Below are positions 12,021 to 24,212 of a DNA stretch of 64,000 bases, piece by piece. Below the pieces are notes generated by a model that was not told where the DNA came from, did not search any database, and saw only the letters and a program-made list of their open reading frames with translations. The translations under genes were made by a program, and so were the position numbers. Positions within the stretch are counted from its first letter, which is position 1; each line of letters begins with the position of its first letter. The stretch is taken from NCBI GenBank assembly GCA_036898135.1, contig CM072511.1:78785964-78849963 (forward strand), read 5' to 3'. The stretch is from Oncomelania hupensis. Taxonomy: Eukaryota; Mollusca; Gastropoda; Littorinimorpha; Pomatiopsidae.

Positions 12021-12604
12021 TTGATTGATTGATTTATTGTTGCTTTAGGTCCAGCGGACTCTTCCGAGCCAAATCAGGACCGGACAACCCCCGATCCGCA
12101 TAAAAGATCTGCTGAAACAACCCCAGTGGGAAAATTGAATGCCCTCCACCGGCCAGTCACTTTACAATAAAGACATCCCACGCGGGGACGGCTGAGGGTT
12201 TACCTCAACTACGCGAACCCCCCGGTTACAAAAACAAAATAGCATACAACCATCATTACAAATCATCAACAAAAACGTATACATATAAAATGCCTATAGT
12301 GCTAAATAATACAATCATAGGAAGCCCTAGTGACCACCCGGCAGAAAGCGTCCAACACTCCCAAGCTGATCCAACAGACCTCATACACAAACAAGGAGTC
12401 TTGTCCAGAAAGAGTTTTCAAGAAAAAAGGTAGGTCATTGATCTAGCGAAGAAGAAGATAGTATAGCAGAGTGATAGGACAGATCAGGAATGGGAAAGAG
12501 CAAATGAGGAAGACAGCGACAGTGGGAATTTAAAGCACTAAATTTCCAGAAAGTGGGGGTACTATTTATACTGAAACCCCCGGCACTCCAACGGGGGGAA
12601 GATA
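12021..12604 (-). mobile_element. 580-bp repeat family D, copy 1
   Basis: This copy and 14424-15005 are nearly identical along their full length and share both ends. In minus orientation they begin at ttccccccgttggagtgccg, carry a TATA-like TATAAATA about 30 bases in, and end ctaaagcaacaataa plus an (ATCA)n tail. The tail suggests a non-LTR retroelement. No reverse transcriptase is encoded, so it is non-autonomous or a LINE 3' region. GATA repeats flank it on both sides. Confidence 0.68.
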
Positions 12605-12850
12605 GATAGATAGATAGATAGTTATATACAAGATAATCAAATACAGAAATAGAGAAAGAGTGAGAGAGAGACAGAGAGGGAGAGAGAGACAGAGAGAGAG
12701 AGAGAAAGAGATTTCCAGGAGAAAGCAGTGTGAAGAGTGTTGGAATGAAAATGGGGAAAATTAACTGTTCTGGGTGGTTAAGGAGCTAACGAAGCTTGAT
12801 GGAGTCTGTCCCAATCCGTGCAACGGTCAATTCCGCCGATAAGATTAATC

Positions 12851-12853
<3 letters not shown>

Positions 12854-12938
<85 letters not shown>
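12854..12938. repeat. (CA)n microsatellite
   Basis: A pure CA run followed by a short CG-rich CTCGCGCGCGCGAG palindrome, a possible Z-DNA-forming tract. Confidence 0.96.
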
Positions 12939-12940
<2 letters not shown>

Positions 12941-13882
12941 CTCGCGCGCGCGAGCTCCGCGAATGTGAATGTATAGATGTGTGTACGTGTATGCGCACAG
13001 AAACACACGGAAACTCACACACGCGCATGTGAGATAAAAGTTGCCCACAGTTGTTGTAAATTACCTCTATATCTCTTCTGTCGACACCTATGTAAAACAT
13101 CCTCATCCTTTTGTTGTTGTTGTTGTTGTTGTTGTTGTTGATGAACCAACAAGTAACAAGATGAAAATAATATGGCCAAATAAACAAACAACTGAAGTAC
13201 AAAGGGCTCCTTTGCATGACTGCGAGAATTACACTATACATGTACATAAACGCGTAACAACTGGCGATTACATTACACATAAAAGCATAACAACTGAAAC
13301 AAGAAAAAATGTTTTTGGGGGTCACTACGCGTAAAATCCTACCAACCGTTAAAGAACGGATTTTTTTTTGTTCAGTTAGGGTACAAATACACTACGTGCA
13401 CCTGTCATCCTTTGGGGTGTGAATTCCGGGTAGTTTTTATGAAGAAAGTTTGGCAGCGTCAATCAAGACTAACAGGGAAACATGACTCATGAATCTCGCC
13501 TAGACAATACATATAATCCTAGATCCTGCATATACAGTAGTCCTGTAGTTTGCCGAAGCAGGGTCGAATCCAAGACATTCTTGTTTCCCAACGTGCGCAC
13601 TGCACTGTTTAATGTCACGAACCAAAGGGGAAAATTTATTGTTGCTACTTTCATATTGTTGCTGGGGGTAATAACATGTTTTTTAATACGGATTTATTTG
13701 TAGAAATATCATTTTATTTGAACTCAAACAGGAAATTTAACTCATGTTCCCAAAAGCAAAAAAGATGGTATGAATTATGCCCCTTCCATCAACCCAGCTT
13801 TCACTGCCACCAATGTAGATGTTTGGGTCATAGGTTAGTAATCTCCAACCAACATTTATTTTGGTATATATACGTCAAAATA

Positions 13883-13920
13883 ATAACATTTGCAAATGTT
13901 ATAACATTCGTAAATGTTAT
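13883..13920. repeat. Two overlapping 20-bp palindromes
   Basis: ATAACATTTGCAAATGTTAT is a perfect palindrome, followed with a 2-base overlap by ATAACATTCGTAAATGTTAT, which is nearly perfect. Confidence 0.85.
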
Positions 13921-14060
13921 TATAACTATCAACTATATTTAATTAAAATGAAATTGATGAACATCTATAAACCAAAATTAATTTGGTAGGTGGGAGTGGG
14001 TGGGGGGGGGAAGGAAGGGGGGAAAGGGGCCTTTCTTTCTTGATATAAGATACAGATAAT

Positions 14061-14374
14061 CAGTGGCGTAGCTAGGGGAGGGGGAGTGGGGGTCCAAATT
14101 CAAAAGTCCCCCGGACCCCACTTGAGGGGGAGGGGGAGGGGCCCCAAAGGAGAGTCCGATTTTTTTAACATTAAATATTAAATATTACGCCACCGGCACC
14201 ATGTAATCTTGCTATTCACGTTGTTATATAAGTTAGTGACACTGTTGCAATTTGTTTTAATACTTATATATTTATTAAGTACATTATCTCATGTCATGAT
14301 GTCGAATGTCAAAATGCAAGGGCCCCCAAAGGGGCCAAGCCCCCCGGGCCCACAAATCCTTAGCTACGCCACTG
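14061..14374. mobile_element. Non-autonomous hAT-type DNA transposon (MITE), 314 bp
   Basis: The terminal inverted repeats are CAGTGGCGTAGCTA on the left and its reverse complement on the right. The flanking octamers CAGATAAT (14053-14060) and CATATAAT (14375-14382) match at 7 of 8 positions, the duplication length typical of hAT elements. The interior is G/C-homopolymer-rich near the ends and AT-rich in the middle. No transposase is encoded. Confidence 0.78.
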
Positions 14375-14423
14375 CATATAATAGTTTGCCTTCTAAACGC
14401 AGGCATGCAGCAAACAGCTTATC

Positions 14424-15005
14424 GATTGATTGATTGATTTATTGTTGCTTTAGGTCCAGCGGACTCTTCCGAGCCAAATCAGGACCGGACAACCCCCGAT
14501 CCGCATAAAAGATCTGCCGAAACAACCCAAGTGGGAAAATTGAATGCCCTCCACCGGCCAGTCACTTTACAATAAAGACATCCCACGCGGGGGACGGCTG
14601 AGGGTTGACCTCAACTACGCGAACACCCCGGTTACAAAAACAAAATAGAATACAACCATCATTATAAATCATCAACAAAACACATACATATAAAATGCCT
14701 ATAGTGCGAAATAATACAATCATAGGAAGCCCTAGTGACCACCCGGCAGAAAGCGTCCAACACTCCCAAGCTGATCCAACAGACCTCATACACAAACAAG
14801 GAGTCTTGTCCAGGAAGAGTTTTCAAGAAAAAAGGTAGGTCATTGATCTAGCGAAGAAGAAGAAAGTATAGCAGAGTGATAGGACAGATCAGGAATGGGA
14901 AAGAGCAAATGATGAAGACAGCGACAGTGGGAATTTAAAGCACTAAATTTCCAGAAAGTGGGGATACTATTTATACTGAAACCCCCGGCACTCCAACGGG
15001 GGGAA
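14424..15005 (-). mobile_element. 580-bp repeat family D, copy 2
   Basis: The same element and ends as 12021-12604, with only scattered substitutions, which implies recent spread. It contains a 77-codon open frame on the minus strand that I do not recognise and regard as fortuitous. It begins just past the hAT-type MITE. Confidence 0.7.
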
Positions 15006-15906
15006 CTGTTGCCGCAGTGAATTAGTCATGCCTACAAAGGCAAGACAGGTTTTCAACTGGGGCTTTCACTGTTCCCTTTATAGGTTAGAACAATCTACAG
15101 TGACAAGATTGCTCATGACCCCAAGGGGGAAACAGCTTATCACAGTCACATGAAATGACCCAGCTAAAGTTGCGATCTAATAATGCCAGGACATCAGGCC
15201 AATGTTGAGGCAATGAAGCAATTAGAACAATCAACACCGTGGCTGTGAGTAATGTTCCCCACCGGCGCTATTAGCTTCCAGCATCCAAAGATGGGAATCT
15301 AATCAGCCTGCCTGCTTTATGTTTGTGTTACGACGCTTAAGTGTCCTCTTAGAGCAATCCTTATTCCCTCGCCCTTCCCTTCCTTCCCCCCAAGTTATAT
15401 TTTTCAACGCACACGACAAAGTGAAAGATTGCAGGGTCGGACTGTAAAACGATCGTGCACACTAGAAAACACATATGCTCATGTGCGATGCACACACGTG
15501 CATGTCCGCCGTTATAAACAGTGATTCACACGCATTCACGCATGTCGGAGCGCGCGTGCACGTATACGCACCCTTTCATTCTCCCTGTATTTCCGTCTGT
15601 CTGCATCCTGGTCTGTCTGTCTGCATCTATGTCTGCCCGGCACTCTGTCTGCGTGTTTGTCTCTTTCTACAGTTTGATGAAATAAATTAAATCTGGTGGG
15701 TGCAATCCAATCAACTAGGGAATAGTTTCATTCCCTTCTAGTTAGCCTAAACGTTTGTTGTTGTCGTCCCTTAAACCCTGAGCAAGTAAATTCAGGCAAA
15801 CATTCAATCAAACCAACAAACAAAGTCAGCAAATAGTCACCACAACATCTAAATCAGCCGAATTACTGAACTCTAATGGCATTGTCTTAATTGAAATGTT
15901 CGTGGC
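15006..15906. other. No gene seen
   Basis: Apparently unique sequence. A short GTCTGTCTG-type patch lies at 15595-15660. Nothing assignable. Confidence 0.6.
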
Positions 15907-16056
15907 AAGTTCTTGGAGGTTCAAAAACGTATTTTTCGAGGGTTTGAGATATCGAACCTAGGTTGCTGAACCTTTTGGACCCAAAAAAATGTTCTGAAAC
16001 CTAGGTCCGAAACCTGAGAATCTCGAAATAATTTTTTTTAAACCTCTAGGAACCTT
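15907..16056. repeat. 150-bp imperfect palindrome (hairpin or MITE candidate)
   Basis: The left arm (aagttcttggaggttcaaaa ... gaacctaggtt) is matched in inverted orientation by the right arm (aacctaggtc ... aaacctctaggaacctt), with short indels. Each arm is about 70 bases and the loop about 10. The symmetrical ACCTAGGT/ACCTAGGT pair lies mid-arm. No clear target duplication flanks it. Confidence 0.7.
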
Positions 16057-17399
16057 CCAGTTAAGACAGGCCATTCGCCAACCCCAACCCTCCCTTCCCC
16101 TACCCATCCCTTCCACCTGCCCTTCCTGACAACTAAGTCAGGATATTGTTGAAGATATTCTGCCTAGGCGATGGGGTTTGCATACATGTGTATTTGCAAG
16201 GGAGAGGATGAGTGAGTGAAGCACCGTCTAAAATCACATATTATGTATAGAGGTAAAATGAAATAAATAAATATAAACAGACACAAAAGAGCTCTAACCT
16301 ATTAAAGTACGTGTAGTAGTCTAGCACAGTGATTACATTGGGGGTAAATCATTACCGTTCAAAATTGAAAATGCCAATACCTTATGTTGTGGAAATCCCA
16401 TTAATATCGATCTTAAGTCTTCGGCTCTACAAAACAAAGGCACCGACCGAGGTTGCCCATTAAAAGAACAGAGCCACTCCAAAAAAACTGTGAAAGTGCT
16501 GACCCTGAAAGTACCTCTACAGACATTGCTGTTCTTCGTAAAACACATATTGTGTCTACGAGCTTGACGAGGTCTTCTCTTGAAGCAATGTTGTAGAGTG
16601 TAAGGCGACAGGCTTGTTTGTGATAAATGCTCTAACAAGAACGACGGACACAAATTGTACAAGGAAGACAACGTCCAGCATACTGTATCCCACTTTCCTA
16701 TATCACGCATGCACACACAAAACTAAACTTTAGTTTAAAAAAACACACTCACAAACGGAACCATTAATATTAAACATAGGCAACCACAGGCATACATGCT
16801 GATGCATATAAACATTAACGTACTCTTACACTGTAAGTTCACACATAGGCATAAACTCGGTCCGCGTAAAAACACACGCACCCCCATACACGCGCACGCC
16901 TTCGCGCCCGACTGCTTGCATTGCATCCCTCTTAACCCCATACACCCAAACGACGTTACATCTATTGTGTATGCTATGTTCCATGCACGAAAACCGTTAA
17001 GAACAAATATATTACTAATACTAATAGGTTTTAAAAAAAAAGTTTGATCCTCTTTTATTAAATGTTTAACACTAAGAAACTCATTTAAAAACCAAAAAAG
17101 TGTGAAAGGAGGACAAATGGTATTTGAATGTCTCCACATTTCTTCACCACTCTCCGTGCTGTCCATATTTAGTACTAACACACAGTGGTAGTAAAACTCA
17201 ACAATAGCGACAGCCTCCACGACTTCTCCTTCCATGTCTATAATACTACCCGTGCTTACCAAAACAGTTGACAAGTGCGGTCAAAGGAAGAGGAGCGAGT
17301 ATAATTGCATAGGGAGGTGAGGCGAACGGACCCTGGCTGATTTACGCGAGGCACCCGTAGATAAAGGGCCCATCAATGGCCCGTCATACATCACAGCCT

Positions 17400-18000
17400 T
17401 CAATTTCTGTCCCCGAACAACCCTGGACCTTTCCCTTCTCCCTAAGGAGATGTTACAGAGAAGACGAAGAGAAACCTGCCTATAACAGTTACAAACGGAC
17501 ATTATTGGCGTTCTGAAGACTGTTGAAAAAGCGACTAGACTATAGGCTTTGAAAAAGTGAGTCTAAGTACTCACTGGGAGTAAGAAAATCTGGTACACGT
17601 AATTGAAGATGATCAATAATCTGTCCCTGAACGAGCCTGGGCATGTTCCTTCTCCCACACTAATGAGATGCTACACAGAAGATTAGTAACAAACTGAAAA
17701 AAAAAAATTGAGCAATGGAATAGTGAGAGTTGAGAAAGTCTATTGCATGCATTTGACGCTTTTTAATAATGTGTTCTTAAACAGTCCAGGACAATTTCCT
17801 TCTTCCAGGAGAGAAAAAGGCCTAACGTGATAAGTGATGTTCTCAAAGTTCTGAAAGACAAAGTATGAATCGGTCAGAAGCCTGAAAATTAAAGCTGGTA
17901 TTTGCGTAATTTGCTTTCGACCCTTCAGTTGTTTTTGTCCCCGAACAACTGTAGGCATTTTTCTTCTCCTATGCAGAAGGAATATGTGATACAGTCGCCG
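17400..18000. repeat. Degenerate four-copy repeat, spacing 150-212 bp
   Basis: Blocks near 17406, 17621, 17770 and 17933 share the pattern tgtccccgaacaaccctgga-like followed by ttcccttctcc and a gagatgctacag-like motif. Spacing is irregular and identity low, so it looks like an old tandem array or a decayed repeat gene. The origin is unknown. Confidence 0.5.
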
Positions 18001-19944
18001 AACGTATACAAATGAAATCTAATGAGGTGTAAAGTCAACAGGATAAATATAAACTGTGAGAGAGCGAGAGCGAGAGCGAGAGAGATCATAAAGCAGAATT
18101 GTTGGTTAATTAATGCAGGTTGTGTGGGATATACGTGCGCAAATGTGTGCGTGCGCATGTGTGTGTGTGTCTGTGTGTCTGTGTATGTGCGTGTGTGTGT
18201 GTGTACACACATACTTACGTTTGTGTCTGTGTGAGTGCGGGTAAAAGAGATTGCTGCTATCTGCTGTTTTGTGCACATAAATTATACAAAGGGAGAAGGG
18301 GGTATCCTTTCAAATTGAAAATACACTACACAAAAAGACGAGACGAGACGAGAAATACATATTTGCATTTTTATTGGCAGAATTGCGCATTCGGAGTCAG
18401 TAAAACCAATATCAAACGCGGGATACGTTTCAAAACAGCACTTAATGTTTAATTTCCCTCAATTATAAAGGTTAAATAATTACCGACAGTTTGCAAGGAA
18501 TAAAAATTCAATTTAGCTCAGCAGTTTGAATTTAATATTACTGCGCCAGGAACGAACATTAGGGGATGATAAAAGGCCAACTAAAAAGATTACGACCTTC
18601 GAAGTCCAATATAATTACTGAATGGACAAACATTAAGATGCGAAAGAAGAAAATTATTAAAAGAAAGAAAGTGCGATGAAAGAAGCAAAAACAAACAATG
18701 AAAAATCTCTTAGAAGAACGAAAGAAAAGGGTCGTTATACAGTAGCTTTTTTGAAAACAAGGATTTCTGGCAGGCCGTTATGATTACCAATTAAAATCGA
18801 AAGAACGGAAAGATGTATTCTATCCCAAAATTTTATCGGACTTCTTAGGCCCAAGACTATGAAAAGGCCCAGTGACTCGAGGCAATGGGGCACTTCACAT
18901 CGGCCCAAGGCGGATCTTTACCTTGAATAGGGAGCACCTAATATGCAGATAATATCGTTACCACGCCTCAGCGCACAGGCTGAATGCACTAGAACTTTAA
19001 AAAGGTCGAAAGAGAAGGACGGGGAGGGGGTAGGAAGGGGGAGGTGGGATGTTAGGGTTGCGATGGATGTAGAAGAGAAAGAAGATATAATGCAGAGAGA
19101 GAAGGGGGGGATAAGGGAGATAGAGGGAGAGAGAGGGGGGGAGAGAGGATAGAGAGAGAGAGAGAGGCAGACCAACGAATATTAATACATAAATAAAAAT
19201 TATATTCACACACGCACGCACGCACACACGCACACACACGCGCGAGATCGAGCGATAGTATGACTATTCCCTGTGCGTTAAATTACTTCCTCGCGTTGTT
19301 TCGTCCTTATTGCAAGTACTTTTAATGAAAGCAGAATTATCCCATTCTGACTGTTCTCGCTTTCGAAACTAAACTATAGACCGTACAGAGAAATACCACT
19401 CCACCTACACCCCTCCATACACTCCATGCAAATATCATTCAAATATGCTACCCACCCACTCCCGCCCTTTCACACACCCTAAACCCCACTCAATCTACAG
19501 CGAACGGTTTGAAAGATGTTGTTGAGAAGCCAAGCAAGCGTGAAGACGTCTTTGAAATATCACTGCCTTCCGTCTACGCCTCCGATTTAATATTTCGGTG
19601 GATAGGTTAATTCATAGGGTTGACCTGACAGCTGGAGGTTGTGTTTTTTTTCCCCATTTTTTCCCTTTATTTTAAACATTATTTCCCAACTAGCTTTTGC
19701 TGTATCCTTTTCCTCTTACTCTTTCTTGCATTCTGTCCTTCCTATATTTTGTTGGTAAGATTTGTTCTATTGAAAGCTCTATCTTCAGTTTTGACAGGTT
19801 CCGCCAGGACGATATGAAATTTTATTCTGTTATTGTCACTTACATGTCTTATCTTTTGAATCTGCCATGCAGATTATTCCTGTAGGCGGTCGATCTATCA
19901 TTGCTTACACTTACAGCCACAAATAGAAATTTCATCTCGTTATG
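18001..19944. other. No gene seen
   Basis: It contains (GT)-rich sequence at 18135-18235, a purine-rich stretch at 19010-19170 and otherwise unique AT-rich DNA. No coding exon recognised. Confidence 0.6.
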
Positions 19945-20285
19945 TTCTGGTGGTCAAGTTGGTTAAGCGCCGGTTTCCTATGCCAAAGTCGTAGATCCGA
20001 TTCTCGCAGGGGACGAACTTATGTTACTAAGGTATGAGACGCGTGTTCTCCGGTTACTCCGGTTTCCTTTCTCCCTCCAATAATGGTATAACGTTTGAAA
20101 TATACATAATTCGATTTCCTTTCCGTCTTCTAATAGCGACTTGCCTTTACACCACCTGTTTGAGTGATGAATGTGTGTTTGTTGCGTATTTAGGAATGTC
20201 TGTAACATGTGATCGAGTATGTTGGTTACAGATCGAAGCTCTTTGAGTCTGATTTATAAATAAGACATGTATAGCATGCAGTGAT
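19945..20285 (+). mobile_element. SINE-B, near-complete copy with tRNA-like head
   Basis: The head tggtcaagttggttaagcgc matches the A-box consensus, and the B-box-like gatccgattctcgcagg follows about 30 bases later. The body contains ggttactccggtttcctttc and ccctccaataatggtataac. The 3' part contains ctgtaacatgtgatcgagta and ends in tagcatgcag without a long tail. The copies at 6.8, 22.8 and 31.4 kb share these blocks. Confidence 0.72.
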
Positions 20286-20752
20286 CGTCCTAGGGATTTG
20301 CAAAACGATACGACGTCACAGTAAACAAACCCACTCGAACGCAAACCGGTAGGCCAGTCAAGGGAACCGGTATGACCCATAGCAAAGCTTAATAATGCGT
20401 CACTATTTTTGCCACCGAAAATCTGCCGACGAATGCAGTGATTAATTTATTGCTCACCGTAAAGCCTACTAACTATAAATGAAACGATGTTAGCCAAAAA
20501 TAAAAGTGAAAAAAGAGATTTTTGCTTCTTCATTATTACTAGCCTATCTGCCACTGTCACAATACATACTGACGAGCACGAGGAAAGAACAAATCGAAAA
20601 GTGCGCGAGGTTAATTTATCCGTATTCACGATAGCCTTGCACCGCCATTCTGTATTAATTACCTCAAAGAATATGGCAAGGCTACTACTGAACGCATTCG
20701 CAGGCCTCTCGTCTATACTCCCTAAACACATAATCAGCGTGGCTGGCTGGCT

Positions 20753-20753
<1 letters not shown>

Positions 20754-20842
<89 letters not shown>
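20754..20842. repeat. (CT)n microsatellite
   Basis: A pure CT run preceded by GGCT repeats. Confidence 0.97.
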
Positions 20843-20844
<2 letters not shown>

Positions 20845-20902
20845 ATTTCTCTTGTTTTTCTTTCTCTTTTCCTTTATTTTTGAAACCAGTCAAACAAAAT
20901 AA

Positions 20903-20986
20903 GAACCGGTAGGCTCTACCGGTTACTGATTTTTCAACCGGTATTTTTATTCTCAAACCGGTAAAATACCGGTAATTTCCGGTTAA
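20903..20986. repeat. Cluster of CCGGT/ACCGGT motifs
   Basis: At least six CCGGT-type motifs occur in about 80 bases (aagaaccggtaggctctacc, ggttactgatttttcaaccg and following). Two more ACCGGT lie near 20345-20370. Confidence 0.7.
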
Positions 20987-21166
20987 ATCCATCCCTGAGC
21001 TTGCATTATTATTATAAGTAGTATTATTATTAGTGACAGACACACAAACAAATTCCTGAACGATTTTTCCCCTCTCGCCACTACATTATTATAGCCTAAA
21101 AAGCAAAACAGTTCAGGCGATGAATTGTGGCATATCTTCCAAAATGTATTACTAAACTTAATTCCA

Positions 21167-21508
21167 TTTTTCTCCCGCCTTCTTAACATTTTTCTCTCGC
21201 CTTCTTAACCTTTCTCTCTCGCCTTCTCAACCTTTCTCTCTCGCCTTATCAACCTTTCTCTCTCGCCTTCTCAACCTTTCTCTCTCGCCTTCTCAACCTT
21301 TCTCTCTCTCCTTCTCAACCTTTCTCTCTCGCCTTCTCAACCTTTCTCTCTCGCCTTCTCAACCTTTCTCTCTCGCCTTCTTAACCTTTCTCTCTCGCCT
21401 TCTCAACCTTTCTCTCTCGCCTTCTCAACCTTTCTCTCTCGCCTTCTCGATCAACCTTTCTCTCTCGCCTTCTCGATCAACCTTTCTCTCTCGCCTTCTC
21501 TCAACTCA
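21167..21508. repeat. 22-bp minisatellite, about 15 copies
   Basis: The unit TTTCTCTCTCGCCTTCTCAACC repeats in perfect register with rare substitutions. Near the right end two units carry a GATC insertion and are 26 bp long. The unit is pyrimidine-only apart from one G and two A. Confidence 0.93.
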
Positions 21509-21854
21509 TATTTGTCTCTTTCGTCTCTCATCCTCTTCTCGTATTCCATAATTTAAAGTATGCAAATTGCAACATGGCAGTCAACTCTCCCCCCCTACCC
21601 CCATAGGCCATTCCGCCCCACCAATATTCTATACCTGAAAGCATACAACGAGCTTTTTCATGCAACAGAATCCTTCCGCCAGGAGGGTCGTCCGCATCGC
21701 ACAGGTGTAACTGGCACCACTCATGCAATTGCATAATAATGGTCTGAAATGAAATGACACATCTCATGAATAAGGCAAGGCTGTCGGCGCCAGCTTTAAA
21801 CCAGTGAGAACACAGACAAGACAGATAGGCACAAAAGAAAAGAACACAGACAGA

Positions 21855-21972
<118 letters not shown>

Positions 21973-22756
21973 CAGCCAAATGATAATATATCATGATGAT
22001 GATGATGATATAATGATGATGATTATGACGACGACAAACGCGACTATGGTGGTGATTATGAAGGTCATGTTACTGTTGCTGCTGTTGCTGCTTCTGATGC
22101 TTCCGGTTCTCTTCATCCTCATCTAAGGATGTCTCTCCACAAAGTTCTGTCATTTCCCCTGACAATGTAATGATTAAAGATCGAACAAAGACTAACTATG
22201 GGACTAAACTAAGGGAGATTAATACTAATGATATTTAAATCTGTCACCCCCACTCCCACCTTCATCCTACCTTCACCATTTGATATCTTCCCAATATAAC
22301 ACACCTATATTCCACCCTCTTTCCCTCGCATTTCGTTTCGTTTGGGTAGATTAACGTCCCCGGACACATTAGTGTATAGGGGACTTATTTATTCCCTCGC
22401 ATCTGGTTTTAACCGTTTAAACTCCACCTCCGCCAAACTAGCGCCAAACCCGAGAGTTACCAGGATCACGAGATAATTGAAATTAACACGTGTTCTGTGT
22501 AATTTACAGAGATACCGGTAATCCACAGGGTTAGCTGATAATTATCCATATTTGCCACGCCTTCCTAGCGTCAAAACCTGATACTTTCAAATATCATGGG
22601 ATAATTACAAATATCATGGGATATTGACAAATATCAAAGGAAAATTACTATTATCATTGAAAACTTACAAATATCTTCGCGTGATCTTTGACGGCCTACT
22701 AGCGCCAAAACCTCATATTTACAAATATCATGGGATAAGTACCATTATCACCGTTT

Positions 22757-22833
22757 GTAACATATGAGCGTGTATGTTGATTACTGATCGCCGCGTTTTG
22801 AGTCTGATTTAGGAATAATGCGCGTATAGCATC

Positions 22834-22836
<3 letters not shown>
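22757..22836 (+). mobile_element. SINE-B 3' fragment with (TTA)n tail
   Basis: About 80 bases match the SINE-B 3' end (gtaacatatgagcgtgtatg, gagtctgatttaggaataat, gcgcgtatagcatcca) and continue into (TTA)n at 22836-22922. It sits between the arms of the inverted repeat at 22424-23215 and so probably inserted there. Confidence 0.72.

Positions 22837-22922
<86 letters not shown>
22836..22922. repeat. (TTA)n microsatellite, SINE-B tail
   Basis: A pure TTA run attached to the SINE-B fragment, inside the foldback-like repeat. Confidence 0.97.
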
Positions 22923-22924
<2 letters not shown>

Positions 22925-24079
22925 CCTGCAAATGCAGGTTTTGGCGCTAGTAAGCCGCCGTAACCAGAATTAAGCATGATCACGTAAAAATGGTAATTAT
23001 CAAGTGCAAATTTTAATTATTATGTGATAATTACAATTTTTGGTTTTGGCGCGATTCCAGGCGGATTGTTAGAGCCAAAACTGAAAATTAAACAGGATCA
23101 CGCGAAGATATTTGTAATTTTCCAATGATAATTGTAATTATCCCTTGATATTTGTAATTATCGCATAATATTTGTAATTATAAGATTTTGGCCCTAGTAT
23201 GCCGTCGTATCCGCGCGTCCCGGTACTCTTCACAGGTTCCCCCATACTGTGACTTCGGAGGGTTGGGTGGATCTTTCTAATACTACTAATAATCTGAATC
23301 ATGAATTATGCAGGCTCGACCCGATCGCGACTCGGATCCACTGTCACTGGGCAGCCTCTCTCCTTAGTTGTACAGGAGGTTCCGTTTGGTACTACTTGAT
23401 AAGAGAAAAGTCAATTGATCGTTATCTGCGAAATAGGAAGAGTTGGATTCTAGCAGCCCGACAGACATGGTGAAGGGATTCCCTTTGTATGTAGTATTTC
23501 TACATCACTACGCTGGCGCCATCAGACGGAGGTGCGTGACGAAAATAAACCAAACATTGTCAATTGGCGTCGGGGATACATTATTTCCGTGAAGGTGTCC
23601 TCGTTCGATGTTTCTGAGCATTTTCAGAGTGGCTGTTTCAGCACACAAAAAGCACACAAAACGTTCATGTCGTCTGCTATACTCATACATATAATGACGA
23701 GCGCAAGATTGCAGTTTTACAAGTTCTCTCCAAACCTACGCTTTGATGCAATGGAAACTCGTGTGTTGTTTTTTTAAAGTGTCTTTTATGGCTTACACCG
23801 AAGACTTTTTTTCCAATGAAAACCAAGGATCTGCGTCGTCAGATGAATATGATGTAGCACACGACTCAGAAGATTTGAAGCAGCCGACATATTAATCTGA
23901 TTCTCTTTACTTTCGTTTATTGTCTGTTCGCACCTTCCAAACAAAACCTCAGCATGAATGGTGGTGCAGGCGGCCTACTGTATATTGCACGTTATCCTCG
24001 TGGAACAGTTCTTGTTGCAAGTACCGGTAACCTGAGTCGATCAAACTCCACTGACACATTCCTGTTTTGTGGTCAAAAT

Positions 24080-24212
24080 AATGGTTATACTTATGATTGT
24101 TGTTATTATTGTTGTGATGTTTATTCCTTGTTGATTGTAATTGTACACCACAATGTAATTTCTTGTAAAAGATAATAAAGTTGTCTTATCTTATCTTATT
24201 TTATCTTATACT
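24080..24212 (+). mobile_element. Probable LINE 3' end with (TCTTA)n tail
   Basis: An AT-rich segment ends in gataataaagttgtcttatc followed by TCTTA repeats. An AATAAAG terminus plus a pentamer tail is the usual end of many invertebrate LINEs. No coding part is visible upstream, so the family is not assigned. Confidence 0.5.

Larger units (their letters stand above)
22424..23215. repeat. Foldback-like inverted repeat built from blocks with the motif CTACTAGCGCCAAAACC
   Basis: On the left, blocks near 22437, 22568 and 22700 carry variants of ctactagcgccaaaacc in plus orientation. On the right, blocks near 22940, 23050 and 23190 carry it inverted. Between motifs are AT-rich subrepeats such as acaaatatcatgggataatt (plus) and aattatcccttgatatttgt (inverted). 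The long match atcttcgcgtgat occurs near 22673-22685 and inverted near 23100. A SINE-B fragment and (TTA)n (22757-22922) separate the arms. No open frame is present. Confidence 0.7.

Noticed and set aside
16735..17274. A 179-codon minus frame
   Set aside because: Cys-rich, atypical composition from CA-rich DNA in the C-terminal half and no recognisable domain. Likely fortuitous.
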